A DNA stretch of 64,000 bases from a virus. Below are positions 52,912-62,887 of this stretch, piece after piece (positions within the stretch are counted from its first letter, which is position 1; each line of letters begins with the position of its first letter). The notes under the pieces were generated by a model. The model saw only the letters and a list, made by a program, of their open reading frames with translations, was not told the DNA's origin and searched no databases. The DNA lies in IMG/VR virus record IMGVR_UViG_3300048625_000156, positions 1 through 64,000 of that record. One strand, given 5' to 3'. The position numbers were made by a program, and so were the translations under genes.

Positions 52912-55900
52912 TAAACTCTACTTCCCTTCATTCCCTGACCTTCAACTCGTTGAATCTGCTGCATAACTGTCTTTGCAATCTGATCAGCGTTTGCGTCTGA
53001 CTTAACGTTAACACTGATACTATAATTATACACTGAACTGCCTCCGCCTGAAGGCATTTCTCCACGGTTAATCTTAGCCATGTTTCCAGCACCAAGCTTG
53101 TCAGTTGCTGACTTCTTTACTACAAACTCTCCTTGTTGTAGCATAGCAGGAATTGTGTCCTTGCCCATAGGCTTAAATATAGGCATCTTTCCATTAGCAA
53201 GGTAGTTCATCATACCGCCAGAAGCAAAGTGCTTAGCAACACGTCCACCCATAGCCCAACCCTCAGACTTTGCACTCTTGAGTTCTTTAAGGTCTTTATT
53301 TTGGGTTGCTGCGTCAAGAAGTGACTGCCACTGCTCTTTGGTCTTTCCACCAAATGTTAGGCTTGCAATCTGAGAATCTTTTGCCTCAGTCATTCTATCA
53401 CGCTGTTCTTGCATGGCAGCGTTCTGAGCGTTCTGGCGAGCCTGTTGCTGTGCTCTTGCAGCAGCACCGATGTCACCCTTTGACAATGCGTCAGCAAGGT
53501 CTAGCTGGTCCTTCTTCTGCTGGTTGATAACATCGTTAGCCTTCTGAATCTTATCCATAGCCTTCATGCGTTCATCGTAGGCTTTATTAATCTTTTCTTC
53601 CTGCTTATTGATCTGGTTGATTGCACCACTGTAGTAGTCCATCTTGCGTTGCTGCTTGTCAATTGGAGTGCCTCCACCACCGCCACCACCAGTGTCACCT
53701 CCAGTGTCACCTCCAGCTGCAGGGGCTGCACCAGAACCCACACTCTTTCCAGCAAGATATGAAGCAAACATGCTAAAAGTCTTTGTTGGGTCTCCAGCAG
53801 CCCAAGCCTTAAATTGAGCCTGTAGATTCTTATCTCCAGCCATTCCCAAAGTTGCGTTAAAGTTAGCTAGATACTTAACTTTTTGAGATTTTGTTTTTAG
53901 ATTTTGAAAAACTTTATCCTTGTTAATGAAATCCTGCATCTTTTTATCTACAACTGCTGTAGCAACAAGTTTTGTCTCTGGAATCTTTTTTAAGTCATCT
54001 GTGGTCTTTTTATATGCGTTTGCAAACGTGTTCAGTTTAGTCATAGCGTCATCAGTAGTTAGGTCTAGATTGACATTCTGAAGACCAGCAGTAACCGCTT
54101 CCTGGTCTGCTGTGCTACGAGAAGCTCTCTCAAGAGCACCTGTGGTAACTGCTGTGTTCGCTCCACGAGCTTGAGCACTGCCCATAAGCTCTGTCGTCTG
54201 ACGGTCGCCCATGGCATTAACGGAAGCCTGGTATGCTGTTGAGAAGTTTCCTCCAACAGTTCCAGCACCGCCACCACCTTCACCAGCCATTTTAATAACA
54301 CTAGCCATGTCTTGGTTACCAATTGCATCTCCAAGGAATTGCCCCTCAAGCAGCATTCTCATGTCGGAGTTTTCGACACCCTTAATAGCATCCTTTTGCT
54401 TGTTGGCTACAGTCTTCTCTTCTTCTGTTGCGTTGGCATACTTTTCATCAACTGCAGTATTGAATGTGCCCTTGTCGTCAACAGCCTTACCGACGGTGTT
54501 AATTTTTGCACGTTGATCAGCACCTGCCTTGTAGATTGCTGTAATGTCTGCATCCCTACTGCCCTCAAGCCCTGTTATCTCTGTCTTTAAGGCTGCTTTC
54601 TTTGTCTTGTCTGTTTCTGCATCAAACTCTTTTTGCTTTTCGGCAATCTTTTTGTCAACAGCAGCCACACCAGAGTCAATTGATGTTTGAATTGATCCAT
54701 ATGAACCAAGCATTGCTGTGTATCCTGCTTTAGCGTCGTCTCCTCTTCCAGGCTTAATGCCTCCAACCGTTCCATATGCATATTGGTCTTCTAATTTTGG
54801 TGCAGTATAGGTTTGGTTTCCAGATGTGTATTGTTCACCTGGCTTTAACTTTTCACCCTTTAGGTTTGTCATGTTTCCGTATAACTTGTCAAAACTTTCT
54901 TGCTTTTGAGCTGTAATGTCTTTCTGAGTATATACAGCGTCGTCAAGAAGGAAGTCTGCGTTTTCAGTGGTTGACTGGATAAGCTTTGTTGTAACCTTTA
55001 GTGGATCTTTTAGAATGTCTGTTCCATCTGGTCCAAGAAGTTCTGATAGCTGTGAAGTAACTGTAATTGGGAATGCTGAGTCACCAAGCTCTTTACCAAC
55101 AGCCGTTGCAATACTGTTGGCTTCTGTTAGTGTTAGAGTACCCTGCGAAATTGCTTGGGCAAGTGTAGCACTGTACTGCTGTGCAACCTGTGCTGGGGTT
55201 AGCTTGCCGCTTTCTTTTAGCTTTTCAAGGTTGGCAACGTCTGCCTTACCTGCATCAGAGGCGACGTAATCCTTACCAATCTGAAGGTCTTCTACCGACT
55301 TGAGACCTGCACGACGTGCATCTGACTCTGCTTGAGCAGCCTCTGTCAGTCCTACACGACCAGTAAGCTCTCCAAACTTCTTAACACTATCTGAAGCGAC
55401 TGCCATAGCATTACCAAGCTGAGCAGCTTTCTTATTAGCTTCTGCTTGCTGCCATAATGAGAACGCAATAATTCCTGCAAATATAGCTAATGGTGCTGCA
55501 ATTGCAAGAACTGCTGCTCCTGCTGCAGTGCCAAAGAATGTTGCAAGTCCTGCAAGCATTGTTTCTGGTATCAGGGCAATTACAGATTGGATAAGCATAA
55601 GTGGCATCATGATTGCATTAGCAATTTCTCCCACCTTTCCAGGCATCATGGACAGTGTTCCCATTACTGCTGCGGTAGTCATCATTGCTTTACCGCTTCC
55701 GAGTTGACCAATGACACCCTTACCAACTGTAGCTGCTGCTTGCTTTAGTTTTGTCCCTAGTTGAACAAGGCTAACCTTCATTCTTTCTACGCCAGCCTTG
55801 ACTGCGGTTGCAGCAGTATTCATAGCATTACGAATTGCACCTGGAGCCTGAACTGCAAAGTTCTTGATGGCTACCATGCCCTCTGTCATCTTTTGCTTTG

Positions 55901-58900
55901 CAATAAATGCAGCGTTTCCAATAGCCTCTACCGTTACCCTATATGGCTTCATTAGGTTGTCTGCCACGGCAAGCATCTGGCTTGCCTGACGAAGATTCTT
56001 TTCCTCCTGAGTGATCAGGTGTACTCTAACTCCGTGTACAGCATTTAGCTTTTCAACGTTTACAATACCAGCAGAATCCGTAAAGGGTCTCATCATCTTG
56101 TGGAACTGCTCTTTAGCGTACTGTGCCGATGCTGGACTAATTACAAATGAACTCTTTGCAGTATCTGCAACACTCTTCTTGAATGCTGGACCAGCTTCAT
56201 TGATACCAACGATAGCCCCATCTGCAAGGTTCTTACCTGCTTCTTTAGTTCTGCGTGATGGAGATTGTGCCTGTGCTGCAACATTTGTTGCCTCTGCTAC
56301 ATCCTGTTCAATCTTTGCAGCAATCTTTGCACCTGCCTGGGTTGTTTGTGGCTTAGTTGCTGCAGCAGGAACCTGACCAACTATAGCTTCCTTTTGTGCT
56401 TTGGTTGCGTCAAATGGAACCTGGTACTTTGTGTTTACGTCTGCCTTGCCGTAAATCTCTTTAATTCCAGCATCTTTTCTTGATAGTGCTGAGTCAAGTT
56501 GTGATGATGGAGTCTGTCCCTGGGCTGCAATCCTGTTTCTAACATCTGCAGGAGTATCCATAATTACTGGAGCAGTATTGTGAGCAGCAACCGATCTTGA
56601 TGTGTCCATGCCTTCGGCTGATGCAAACTTACGTCCAGTGTCAAAGACACCTGTGTAGCGTCCACGCTCGGAGGTCATGGCTTCACGACCAATAGATCCG
56701 AATCCACCATGACCACGCTGACGTTCACGAGTGTTGTCATCAAATGTGGTTACGTTTGTTGCAAACTTATCTGCTGCTGCCTGAACACGAGGGTCTGAAG
56801 ATTTTGTCTTGGCTCTAGCCTTGTCGGATGCTGCGTAGTATTCTGGGTCACCCATCTTTTCGCCTGTAACGTTGCTAACCTCTTTAGCAATGTTGTGGCT
56901 TAGGTCTTCTGCATACTTTGCAATTTCTGGATTAGACTCTACAGCAGCCTGAATATCTTTAACAGTCTTAGCACCAAAAAGTTCTTTTGCAATGTAAGCA
57001 ATTAGTGGACCTTGGATTAGCTTTGGATTTGCCTTGTACTCTGCAGCAATACCTGCAGGTGACGCTGTTCCACGGTTTAGCTGATCGTTGGCTGTTTTTG
57101 AGAGCAAGCTTGTTGAGTCTGTAAATCCACGAGTTGACTGATATCCTGCAACACCATTCTTTGCATAACCAGGAATGTTGACCTTTGCACCACTTAGAAG
57201 TGCAGCAACCACTGCTGGGTTTTTCTTTACATTTTCAACAGAAAGAACCACTTCACCATTTGAAAGATTGGCTGGAACCTTGTCATCTGTTGGACCACCA
57301 GGACCAACTACGACACCACCAGTAGCCATCTTCTTTGGCTTTGGTCCAGTCTTGGCTCCAGGGATTCTGCTTCCAAAATTGTTTTGGATTGCTACAGCAC
57401 GTTCCATCTCCTTGCGAAGAAGTGCGACAGCACCTGCCTCTGCAGTAAATGTCTGTGTAAGTTTTTCATGGACTTGCTCAAGTGATGCAGCTACTGCACG
57501 AGCTTCAATTTGTTCCTGTGTCATGTAGGATGTCTGTGAACCAAGGTCTTTTGTTCCCTGACCTAGATTGTTAAAGAAAGACTTAACACTTGCAAATAGC
57601 TTAATCATGTTAGCAATACCGTTAGCGATAAGACCAATAGCCATAAGTGCTACTGGACCTACCCCAGCCAAGACGAGGGTTAGCCCTCCAACAAAGTCTT
57701 TGGCTCCGCTACTCATGTTATTAAAGTTTTTTAGAACATCTGTAAAGAATTTTGCAATTGGAGTTACAGCCTTCATGAACTGCTCTCCAAGGGGGATAAG
57801 TTCTACCTTGAGGTCCTCTAGAGCCTTTTTAAACTTGAACATAGGAGAGTCTTCAATTCTCTTCAACTCTCGTTCAGCAAGCACTGAGGCTGCTCCTGGA
57901 CCTTGTGCTGCAAGGTTGGCTACGCTGGATGCCTGGCTGTTTGCATCTGTAACGTTCTTTAGAAGTGTTGAGATACGAGCGAACTGGAACTTTCCAAACA
58001 CCTGTTCGATTGCCTGTGCTCGCTTTAGTGGGTCAAGAGCGTTGAGTGCGTTTCCTAGGTCTACAACCATTCCCTTGACATCGCCCTTGTTTGATTGAAC
58101 AATGTTCTTTAGGTTAATACCAAGACCAGCAAGCATATCTGATGCCTTCTTGCTTGGGTTAATCATGGAGGCTAGACCAGACTTAAGTGCGTTAGCACCT
58201 TCAGATGCGTTGATTCCACCTTCCTTCATTGCTGTCAAGAAGAATGCTAGGTCTTCTACGTTTCCGCCTAGCTGCTGAATAACTGGGGCTGCCTTTGGAA
58301 TAGCAATTGTCATATCCTCAATGCTGAGTACCGATTGGTTTTCAACTGCGTTTAGGAAGTTAATCTTATTCTTTAGTTGATCAGCAGAGATGCCAAATGC
58401 GTTAGTAAGAGAGATAGTTGTTTCAAGTGCCTGTTGCTGATCTACCCCACCAAGAACTGCGAGGGTTGTTGCCGACTGAACCTGAGCAAGAAGGTCTGCA
58501 CCTTGTTTACCCATAGCAGCAGCGTCAGCAGCCATGCTCATTGTGTCCGCAACAGCCACGCCATACTTTGTAAATGTTTTTGCTAGGCTCTGAACCTGTC
58601 CAGCCATATCGTCTGTTTGCTGCATTGTTGTACTCAGGTCACCATATACACGCTTAAATTTAATTACTGATGTTTCCATGTCCATGAATGTCTTGGCTGC
58701 AATCTGACCAAGCATTGTAAGTGGAACAGTAAAACCAACCATAAGCTGACGACCAGCCCACTGGGTATTCTTACCCCAGTTGAGCATGTTTGTAGAGCCT
58801 TGCTTAAGAAGTTGATTTAGAAGTTGCTGTCTTTGTGCAGCAATTTGAGTTTTTGTTGATAGGTTTTCCATATCAAGCATGAGTGGACGAATCTTGATTG

Positions 58901-59321
58901 CCTGGACAGCACCAGATGCGTCACGACCCATCTTGATGTATTGGGTCTGTAGGTCCTTTACTCGTTCACGAGCGACCTTGTTAATAGTGTCAAACTCATT
59001 CTTAAAGAGTTTTCCAAAAGTCTTTGTTGATGCTCCTGCATATCTGAAGTACTCTCCAGTCGTGAGCTTGTTCTTTTCTAGTGCTGTGGTAAACTGCTCT
59101 GTGGTAGTTTTAACTCTCTGCATAGACGCATCGAATTGTCCACTTCTATTTACCGCAGTAATGAAGTTATTTTGTAGACGTGCCATGTCTGATGCAGCTG
59201 CTGCACCAGTACGAGACATCTGCTGATGAAAGGCTGATATTTGACTCTGCAACACCTTTAGGGATGCCAAAGCACTATTAGTGTCAATATTGACTCTAAT
59301 GTTGGATTGGATATCAGCCAT
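52911..59321 (-). CDS. tape measure protein, 2136 aa
   Basis: The N-terminus is coiled coil; residues about 200-500 match phage tape measure proteins (AAKTFMDMETSVIKFKRVYG; VADTMSMAADAAAMGKQGAD). Hydrophobic blocks lie near 560-590 (LTLVLAGVGPVALMAIGLIA) and in the centre (LATFFGTAAGAAVLAIAAPL). The motif ATGGVVVGPGGPTDDKVPAN ... NGEVVLS in the first half recurs near the C-terminus as FASGGMMNYL ... GKDTIPAMLQQGEFVVKKSA. At about 1.5 angstrom per residue the tail would be roughly 320 nm long. Confidence 0.92.
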   Translation of the reverse strand: MADIQSNIRVNIDTNSALASLKVLQSQISAFHQQMSRTGAAAASDMARLQNNFITAVNRSGQFDASMQRVKTTTEQFTTALEKNKLTTGEYFRYAGASTKTFGKLFKNEFDTINKVARERVKDLQTQYIKMGRDASGAVQAIKIRPLMLDMENLSTKTQIAAQRQQLLNQLLKQGSTNMLNWGKNTQWAGRQLMVGFTVPLTMLGQIAAKTFMDMETSVIKFKRVYGDLSTTMQQTDDMAGQVQSLAKTFTKYGVAVADTMSMAADAAAMGKQGADLLAQVQSATTLAVLGGVDQQQALETTISLTNAFGISADQLKNKINFLNAVENQSVLSIEDMTIAIPKAAPVIQQLGGNVEDLAFFLTAMKEGGINASEGANALKSGLASMINPSKKASDMLAGLGINLKNIVQSNKGDVKGMVVDLGNALNALDPLKRAQAIEQVFGKFQFARISTLLKNVTDANSQASSVANLAAQGPGAASVLAERELKRIEDSPMFKFKKALEDLKVELIPLGEQFMKAVTPIAKFFTDVLKNFNNMSSGAKDFVGGLTLVLAGVGPVALMAIGLIANGIANMIKLFASVKSFFNNLGQGTKDLGSQTSYMTQEQIEARAVAASLEQVHEKLTQTFTAEAGAVALLRKEMERAVAIQNNFGSRIPGAKTGPKPKKMATGGVVVGPGGPTDDKVPANLSNGEVVLSVENVKKNPAVVAALLSGAKVNIPGYAKNGVAGYQSTRGFTDSTSLLSKTANDQLNRGTASPAGIAAEYKANPKLIQGPLIAYIAKELFGAKTVKDIQAAVESNPEIAKYAEDLSHNIAKEVSNVTGEKMGDPEYYAASDKARAKTKSSDPRVQAAADKFATNVTTFDDNTRERQRGHGGFGSIGREAMTSERGRYTGVFDTGRKFASAEGMDTSRSVAAHNTAPVIMDTPADVRNRIAAQGQTPSSQLDSALSRKDAGIKEIYGKADVNTKYQVPFDATKAQKEAIVGQVPAAATKPQTTQAGAKIAAKIEQDVAEATNVAAQAQSPSRRTKEAGKNLADGAIVGINEAGPAFKKSVADTAKSSFVISPASAQYAKEQFHKMMRPFTDSAGIVNVEKLNAVHGVRVHLITQEEKNLRQASQMLAVADNLMKPYRVTVEAIGNAAFIAKQKMTEGMVAIKNFAVQAPGAIRNAMNTAATAVKAGVERMKVSLVQLGTKLKQAAATVGKGVIGQLGSGKAMMTTAAVMGTLSMMPGKVGEIANAIMMPLMLIQSVIALIPETMLAGLATFFGTAAGAAVLAIAAPLAIFAGIIAFSLWQQAEANKKAAQLGNAMAVASDSVKKFGELTGRVGLTEAAQAESDARRAGLKSVEDLQIGKDYVASDAGKADVANLEKLKESGKLTPAQVAQQYSATLAQAISQGTLTLTEANSIATAVGKELGDSAFPITVTSQLSELLGPDGTDILKDPLKVTTKLIQSTTENADFLLDDAVYTQKDITAQKQESFDKLYGNMTNLKGEKLKPGEQYTSGNQTYTAPKLEDQYAYGTVGGIKPGRGDDAKAGYTAMLGSYGSIQTSIDSGVAAVDKKIAEKQKEFDAETDKTKKAALKTEITGLEGSRDADITAIYKAGADQRAKINTVGKAVDDKGTFNTAVDEKYANATEEEKTVANKQKDAIKGVENSDMRMLLEGQFLGDAIGNQDMASVIKMAGEGGGGAGTVGGNFSTAYQASVNAMGDRQTTELMGSAQARGANTAVTTGALERASRSTADQEAVTAGLQNVNLDLTTDDAMTKLNTFANAYKKTTDDLKKIPETKLVATAVVDKKMQDFINKDKVFQNLKTKSQKVKYLANFNATLGMAGDKNLQAQFKAWAAGDPTKTFSMFASYLAGKSVGSGAAPAAGGDTGGDTGGGGGGGTPIDKQQRKMDYYSGAINQINKQEEKINKAYDERMKAMDKIQKANDVINQQKKDQLDLADALSKGDIGAAARAQQQARQNAQNAAMQEQRDRMTEAKDSQIASLTFGGKTKEQWQSLLDAATQNKDLKELKSAKSEGWAMGGRVAKHFASGGMMNYLANGKMPIFKPMGKDTIPAMLQQGEFVVKKSATDKLGAGNMAKINRGEMPSGGGSSVYNYSISVNVKSDANADQIAKTVMQQIQRVEGQGMKGSRV

Positions 59322-59346
59322 TCAATTTACACCTCTTGTTTATTTT

Positions 59347-59658
59347 TTAGCCCAGGTTACTAAGCACTGAATCGCCTAGCTTAATTCCTGCTGCTTCCTC
59401 TACGATTGCGTAGACGGTTGGAAGGTCTAGAATTTCTTCAAGATCCTTACCTGCTGACTCTGGAGAATACTGCTTCATTGCGATTGCAACACAAGCAAGT
59501 AGTAGGTCCAGAGACTTTTCGTTGTCTTCAGCGACATCTGAAATACCATCGAAGGCTTTCATGAATTGCTTAAGTAGTGAGATCTTTAGTGGACGAGCCT
59601 TAATTACGGTTCCATCCAATAGGGTAATCTCTTTTGCTTCATTAATAGTTGTAGCCAT
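59347..59658 (-). CDS. tail assembly chaperone-like protein, 103 aa
   Basis: MATTINEAKEITLLDGTVIK leads to a helical domain with IAMKQYSPESAGKDLEEILD and VYAIVEEAAGIKLGDS. This matches, segment for segment, the first 95 residues of the larger protein encoded just upstream, so the two are paralogues. Proteins in this position guide folding of the tape measure protein. A strong AAGGAGG precedes the ATG. Confidence 0.7.
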   Translation of the reverse strand: MATTINEAKEITLLDGTVIKARPLKISLLKQFMKAFDGISDVAEDNEKSLDLLLACVAIAMKQYSPESAGKDLEEILDLPTVYAIVEEAAGIKLGDSVLSNLG

Positions 59659-59708
59659 TTGTAGTCCTCCTTGTTTGACTAATTAAATTATATCACAATA
59701 GGGCTTTA

Positions 59709-60413
59709 CTATTCTTCCAGTTTTTCGTATGAAAGACCCATTCCAATTCCAAAGCCATTTTGTCTAGCCTTAGTTCCCTGGAATGAGGTGATATCGTTTG
59801 CATCGACAACAGCTATACCACTTGTCTTTGCTGCGACCCTAGCCTTCATGGCTTCCCATGGGTCGTCTTCTTTTTTACCTAGCTGTTCGTCAAGGTCTAC
59901 ACCCTGTAACGCAGCCGTAAATCTCTTATCCAAATAATCCATATCTCTCTTTGCATTCAATGTTGCGGATACCTCTGGCATCGATAGAGATGTTTCTAGC
60001 TCTTCGTAGTCTTTCCAAATGCCCAGCAAAAATAGCTCTGACTCTAGCTTTGCTAGGTCAAGATCAGCCCAGGAGTTTTCTGAACTCTTGGTTGCTTGTT
60101 GCTTTACTGGCTCTACTGCTGGATCTTTGTTTATTTTAATACCTGCACCGATGTCAATAATTCTGTATATAGCATCCATATCAAACCTATCTTCAAGCTC
60201 TTCGATTGTAGTGACCTCTGGCAGGTACTGTTTCATTCCGATCAGAGCACATTCTGCTAGTACGGAGATTGCATCAATGTCGTTCTTAACTGTGGACATG
60301 TCGTCAAACTTGTCCATTACCATTCTAAGGTATTTGAGCTTGAGTGGCGTTAGGTAGACTTCTTGTCCATCCATTGTAAATATTGTTTCTGATTCATATA
60401 CTTGTGTAGGCAT
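59709..60413 (-). CDS. long tail assembly chaperone-like protein, 234 aa, leaderless
   Basis: The N-terminal domain (TPLKLKYLRMVMDKFDDMST; IGMKQYLPEVTTIEELEDRF) is shared with the 103-residue gene that follows. The C-terminal half (MDYLDKRFTAALQGVDLDEQ; WEAMKARVAAKTSGIAVVDA) resembles the T part of G-T fusion chaperones, here in one frame, so no programmed slip is needed. TATAAT lies six bases before the ATG, predicting a leaderless mRNA. Confidence 0.7.
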   Translation of the reverse strand: MPTQVYESETIFTMDGQEVYLTPLKLKYLRMVMDKFDDMSTVKNDIDAISVLAECALIGMKQYLPEVTTIEELEDRFDMDAIYRIIDIGAGIKINKDPAVEPVKQQATKSSENSWADLDLAKLESELFLLGIWKDYEELETSLSMPEVSATLNAKRDMDYLDKRFTAALQGVDLDEQLGKKEDDPWEAMKARVAAKTSGIAVVDANDITSFQGTKARQNGFGIGMGLSYEKLEE

Positions 60414-60419
60414 TACTCT

Positions 60420-60425
60420 ATTATA
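60420..60425 (-). promoter_or_regulatory. -10 element of a leaderless tail gene
   Basis: TATAAT read leftward, six bases before ATG 60413, directly after the terminator of the major tail gene. Confidence 0.6.
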
Positions 60426-60430
60426 CCCTA

Positions 60431-60464
60431 AAAACGAAACTGCCCCAGCCGAAGCCAGGGCAGT
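60431..60464 (-). terminator. strong UUCG terminator after the major tail gene
   Basis: ACTGCCCTGGC, TTCG, GCTGGGGCAGT (11 pairs with two G-U) followed by TTTCGTTTTT leftward. It would uncouple the highly made tail tube protein from the chaperone genes. Confidence 0.9.
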
Positions 60465-60490
60465 CCCTATTAAGTTGTCTACTGTTGCAA

Positions 60491-61180
60491 TTAAGCAGAA
60501 GGTAGGTATGAACGGTCGATAATCTTACCGTATGCACCAGAGTCATCTGGAAGCAAGCGGAAGTTAACTTCGAACATAGTAGCCTCGTCACGCTTAGCTG
60601 ATACGTTAACACTTTCGATTGAAAGTGCACGGTATGCAACATAAACACGCTGGGCGTTGGTGTGAGTTGTAGCCTCTGTACCAAGAGCACCAACATCTGT
60701 TGATGCACCGATAGCGATAAGACCACGCTCTAGTGGATATTCTCCAAGCTCACCTGAAATAAGCTCAAGCTCTTTACCAACGGTGTCTGTCTCGTCGTGA
60801 GCCAGAAGTTCGTTGGTAGCAGCAGTTGCGAGAAGCAAGTTCTCAAGAGTTGCTTCTGCGAAGCTTGTCTTAAGAGTTACCTTCATTCCCTGCTTGAATA
60901 GCTTAGCTACGTCAAGTAGCTGGTCAACCTTTACCTCACCGAAGTCAGGTTCGAAGCTGAGTTCTAGACCATTGCTGGTGTAACCAACGTTAGTCCATCC
61001 TAGACCTGTTCCTGTTGTAGGAGTTAGATCTGACATGGTTTCTTTGTAGTCTGTACCCTGAGTAAATGCTGGAATGCCTGTGTCACCTGTAGTAACAACT
61101 ACTGGTCCACTGTCCTTTACGAACAATGCTGCGGCTCCAACAATAATCTGAGCACTATTGCCACGTTTGTAATCTGCCAT
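60491..61180 (-). CDS. major tail tube protein, 229 aa
   Basis: I start at ATG 61178-61180 (MADYKRGNSAQIIVGAAALF) with AGAGGTG before it. The protein is beta-rich with GLELSFEPDFGEVKVDQLLD and LALLATAATNEL-like helical parts, and ends in SYLPSA, all as in siphovirus tail tube proteins. It stands alone between a promoter and a strong terminator, and just before the chaperone and tape measure genes. Confidence 0.8.
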   Translation of the reverse strand: MADYKRGNSAQIIVGAAALFVKDSGPVVVTTGDTGIPAFTQGTDYKETMSDLTPTTGTGLGWTNVGYTSNGLELSFEPDFGEVKVDQLLDVAKLFKQGMKVTLKTSFAEATLENLLLATAATNELLAHDETDTVGKELELISGELGEYPLERGLIAIGASTDVGALGTEATTHTNAQRVYVAYRALSIESVNVSAKRDEATMFEVNFRLLPDDSGAYGKIIDRSYLPSA

Positions 61181-61236
61181 ATTTTTCACCTCTTTTTCTT
61201 TCTATAGAATAGAGGGGCTTTGTTTCCTCATTTACA

Positions 61237-61266
61237 AGTATAACAGAGTTTTTAACTATTTATCAA
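61237..61266 (-). promoter_or_regulatory. sigma-70-like promoter (leftward)
   Basis: TTGATA (61266-61261), 18-bp spacer, TATACT (61242-61237), over the end of the upstream gene; drives the major tail gene. Confidence 0.72.
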
Positions 61267-61767
61267 GTGGTAGTCGAATTCAATAATAATCTTATTGCCA
61301 CCGTATGTTCTAGCTGTTCCAAAGTTAATGATGTCTCTGGTCTCCTGAAGCTGGAATACCCTGAATTTATGAAACCTAAAATCTGGCGTAAGGGTCTCTC
61401 CCTCAACCACCAAAGAACCTTTTGCCTTTGCCCAGTCGTTAATTTCGTCTGCAGACTCGTCTTCACGGTCAAGAAGTCTTAGTGCTGTTTCAGTAATCTT
61501 TACCATGTTAACAACTGAATTCTCTGCTGTTGCATAGAAGTAGTAAAGTAGTTGCTCACACTTAATATGTGGAAATGGCGATTTTCTCAATCTAATTAAT
61601 CTGTCATATGTGCACATAATACCGCCTTCTGGGAAGTACTCTGTGATGTCGTTTAGAGTGGATGGGGTTGTTGGAAAGAATGGCACAGATTCAAACCCCA
61701 GATCGACAAGCTTCTCTTGTAGATAGTGGTTAACCCAAAGTGCTGGTGTATTTAATACTGATGTCAT
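61252..61767 (-). CDS. tail terminator / tail completion protein, 171 aa
   Basis: I start at ATG 61765-61767 (MTSVLNTPALWVNHYLQEKL), which has GGAGGCAAACT upstream and overlaps the previous stop (ATGA). The mixed alpha/beta sequence (RKSPFPHIKCEQLLYYFYAT) and place directly before the tail tube gene fit a tail terminator. The assignment rests on order and size. Confidence 0.6.
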   Translation of the reverse strand: MTSVLNTPALWVNHYLQEKLVDLGFESVPFFPTTPSTLNDITEYFPEGGIMCTYDRLIRLRKSPFPHIKCEQLLYYFYATAENSVVNMVKITETALRLLDREDESADEINDWAKAKGSLVVEGETLTPDFRFHKFRVFQLQETRDIINFGTARTYGGNKIIIEFDYHLINS

Positions 61768-62441
61768 AGTTTGCCTCCTGCATTCACTATCCAATTATAC
61801 CCTATTTGTTTACCTGCCGAAGCCCCACCAGTCTTTGCTCTTGGCAATCCTCGTTTATAGTCAAGCGGTGTCTGTAGATGTTTTGTAAATCCGCTTTCAG
61901 TCAGGAATGATTGCGTAAAGTATACAGAGAAAAATGTTTCTAAAACTTCTTCGAACGATCCTTGGACTGCAGAGCCACCAGGCTTCTGGATTGTGACTGG
62001 ACTCTTTGTAAAAACTGTTTCTCCATTATCTTCAAATCTGAGGGCTTTTGCTGTTCTTGGAACAATGGTGACAGGGATACCCTTTTCCATAATCTCTGCC
62101 TTATTGTAGAAGGGTGTCTCAGAGCCATTGCTAAATGTTTTAGATTGTGAAAAGGAGCTTCCAAAAGTAAGCCCACCACTTGTTACACGATAGTCAATGT
62201 CAAATAGTCTTGCTGCTGGGCTGCCAGTTTGATACCACTCATAGACGTGATGAAGGCTTTGAGGATCCATTCTTGCCATTGTGTCAATATACTCTTCTAC
62301 AATCTCTTTTGTCCTTGAGCCAAATATTTGCAACATCTTCGACTTGCCTAGATGAACCCCTTCCAGGTATCCCTCGGAATATTTGATGAAGTTGTTCATT
62401 TCTGCAAAGAATTTTGCGTCTTCAAAATCTACGCTTATCAT
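61764..62441 (-). CDS. head-tail joining / tail completion protein, 225 aa
   Basis: MISVDFEDAKFFAEMNNFIK opens a helical domain; GTVFTKSPV-like beta parts and a basic C-terminal end (LPRAKTGGASAGKQIGYNWI) follow. It resembles HK97 gp10-type proteins in size and place. Overlaps both neighbours by four bases. Confidence 0.6.
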   Translation of the reverse strand: MISVDFEDAKFFAEMNNFIKYSEGYLEGVHLGKSKMLQIFGSRTKEIVEEYIDTMARMDPQSLHHVYEWYQTGSPAARLFDIDYRVTSGGLTFGSSFSQSKTFSNGSETPFYNKAEIMEKGIPVTIVPRTAKALRFEDNGETVFTKSPVTIQKPGGSAVQGSFEEVLETFFSVYFTQSFLTESGFTKHLQTPLDYKRGLPRAKTGGASAGKQIGYNWIVNAGGKL

Positions 62442-62887
62442 AGATCTGCCGCCTGGTTTTCAGAGCGTCTTAGAACTAACTTAAAATATTCTGTAGTTCC
62501 GAATGGACCAACGACTGGGTTGAAAGTTGCAACCTCAAATATGGTAGCCATTCCTGCTCTTGGACCAGACGGTTCATTATAAACAACATTGCCATTGGCA
62601 TCTCTAATATTAGTAACGATAATGTTTGTTAGGGAGTTTAGAGTACCCCTTGATGAAGTGGTGATGTCTCCACGAATTCGACCAACAATAGAGTTGTCGA
62701 TATCAATCTTTGCGTCTGGCTGCACATCTTTCTTTGCCTTAACCCCACCAGCTACGAAGGCACAAGCTACTGACTTGTCTAGCACCCATTGCTTCTTAAC
62801 ATTACCATATCCACCCTGCTCAACGATAGGGTAATAAACATCCATTAGCAATGGATACATGAAATCTGTAGATTCGCAAGCCGTCAT
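62438..62887 (-). CDS. head closure-like protein, 149 aa
   Basis: MTACESTDFMYPLLMDVYYP leads into a small beta-barrel (VGRIRGDITTSSRGTLNSLT; TNIRDANGNVVYNEPSGPRA) that matches the layout of head-closure (SPP1 gp16-like) proteins. Position between the adaptor and tail completion genes supports this. Confidence 0.58.
   Translation of the reverse strand: MTACESTDFMYPLLMDVYYPIVEQGGYGNVKKQWVLDKSVACAFVAGGVKAKKDVQPDAKIDIDNSIVGRIRGDITTSSRGTLNSLTNIIVTNIRDANGNVVYNEPSGPRAGMATIFEVATFNPVVGPFGTTEYFKLVLRRSENQAADL

Noticed and set aside
59347-59658. Programmed frameshift between chaperone gene and tape measure
   Set aside because: Only 25 bases separate the stop and the tape measure start, too little for a T domain; the longer paralogue upstream is already a single frame.
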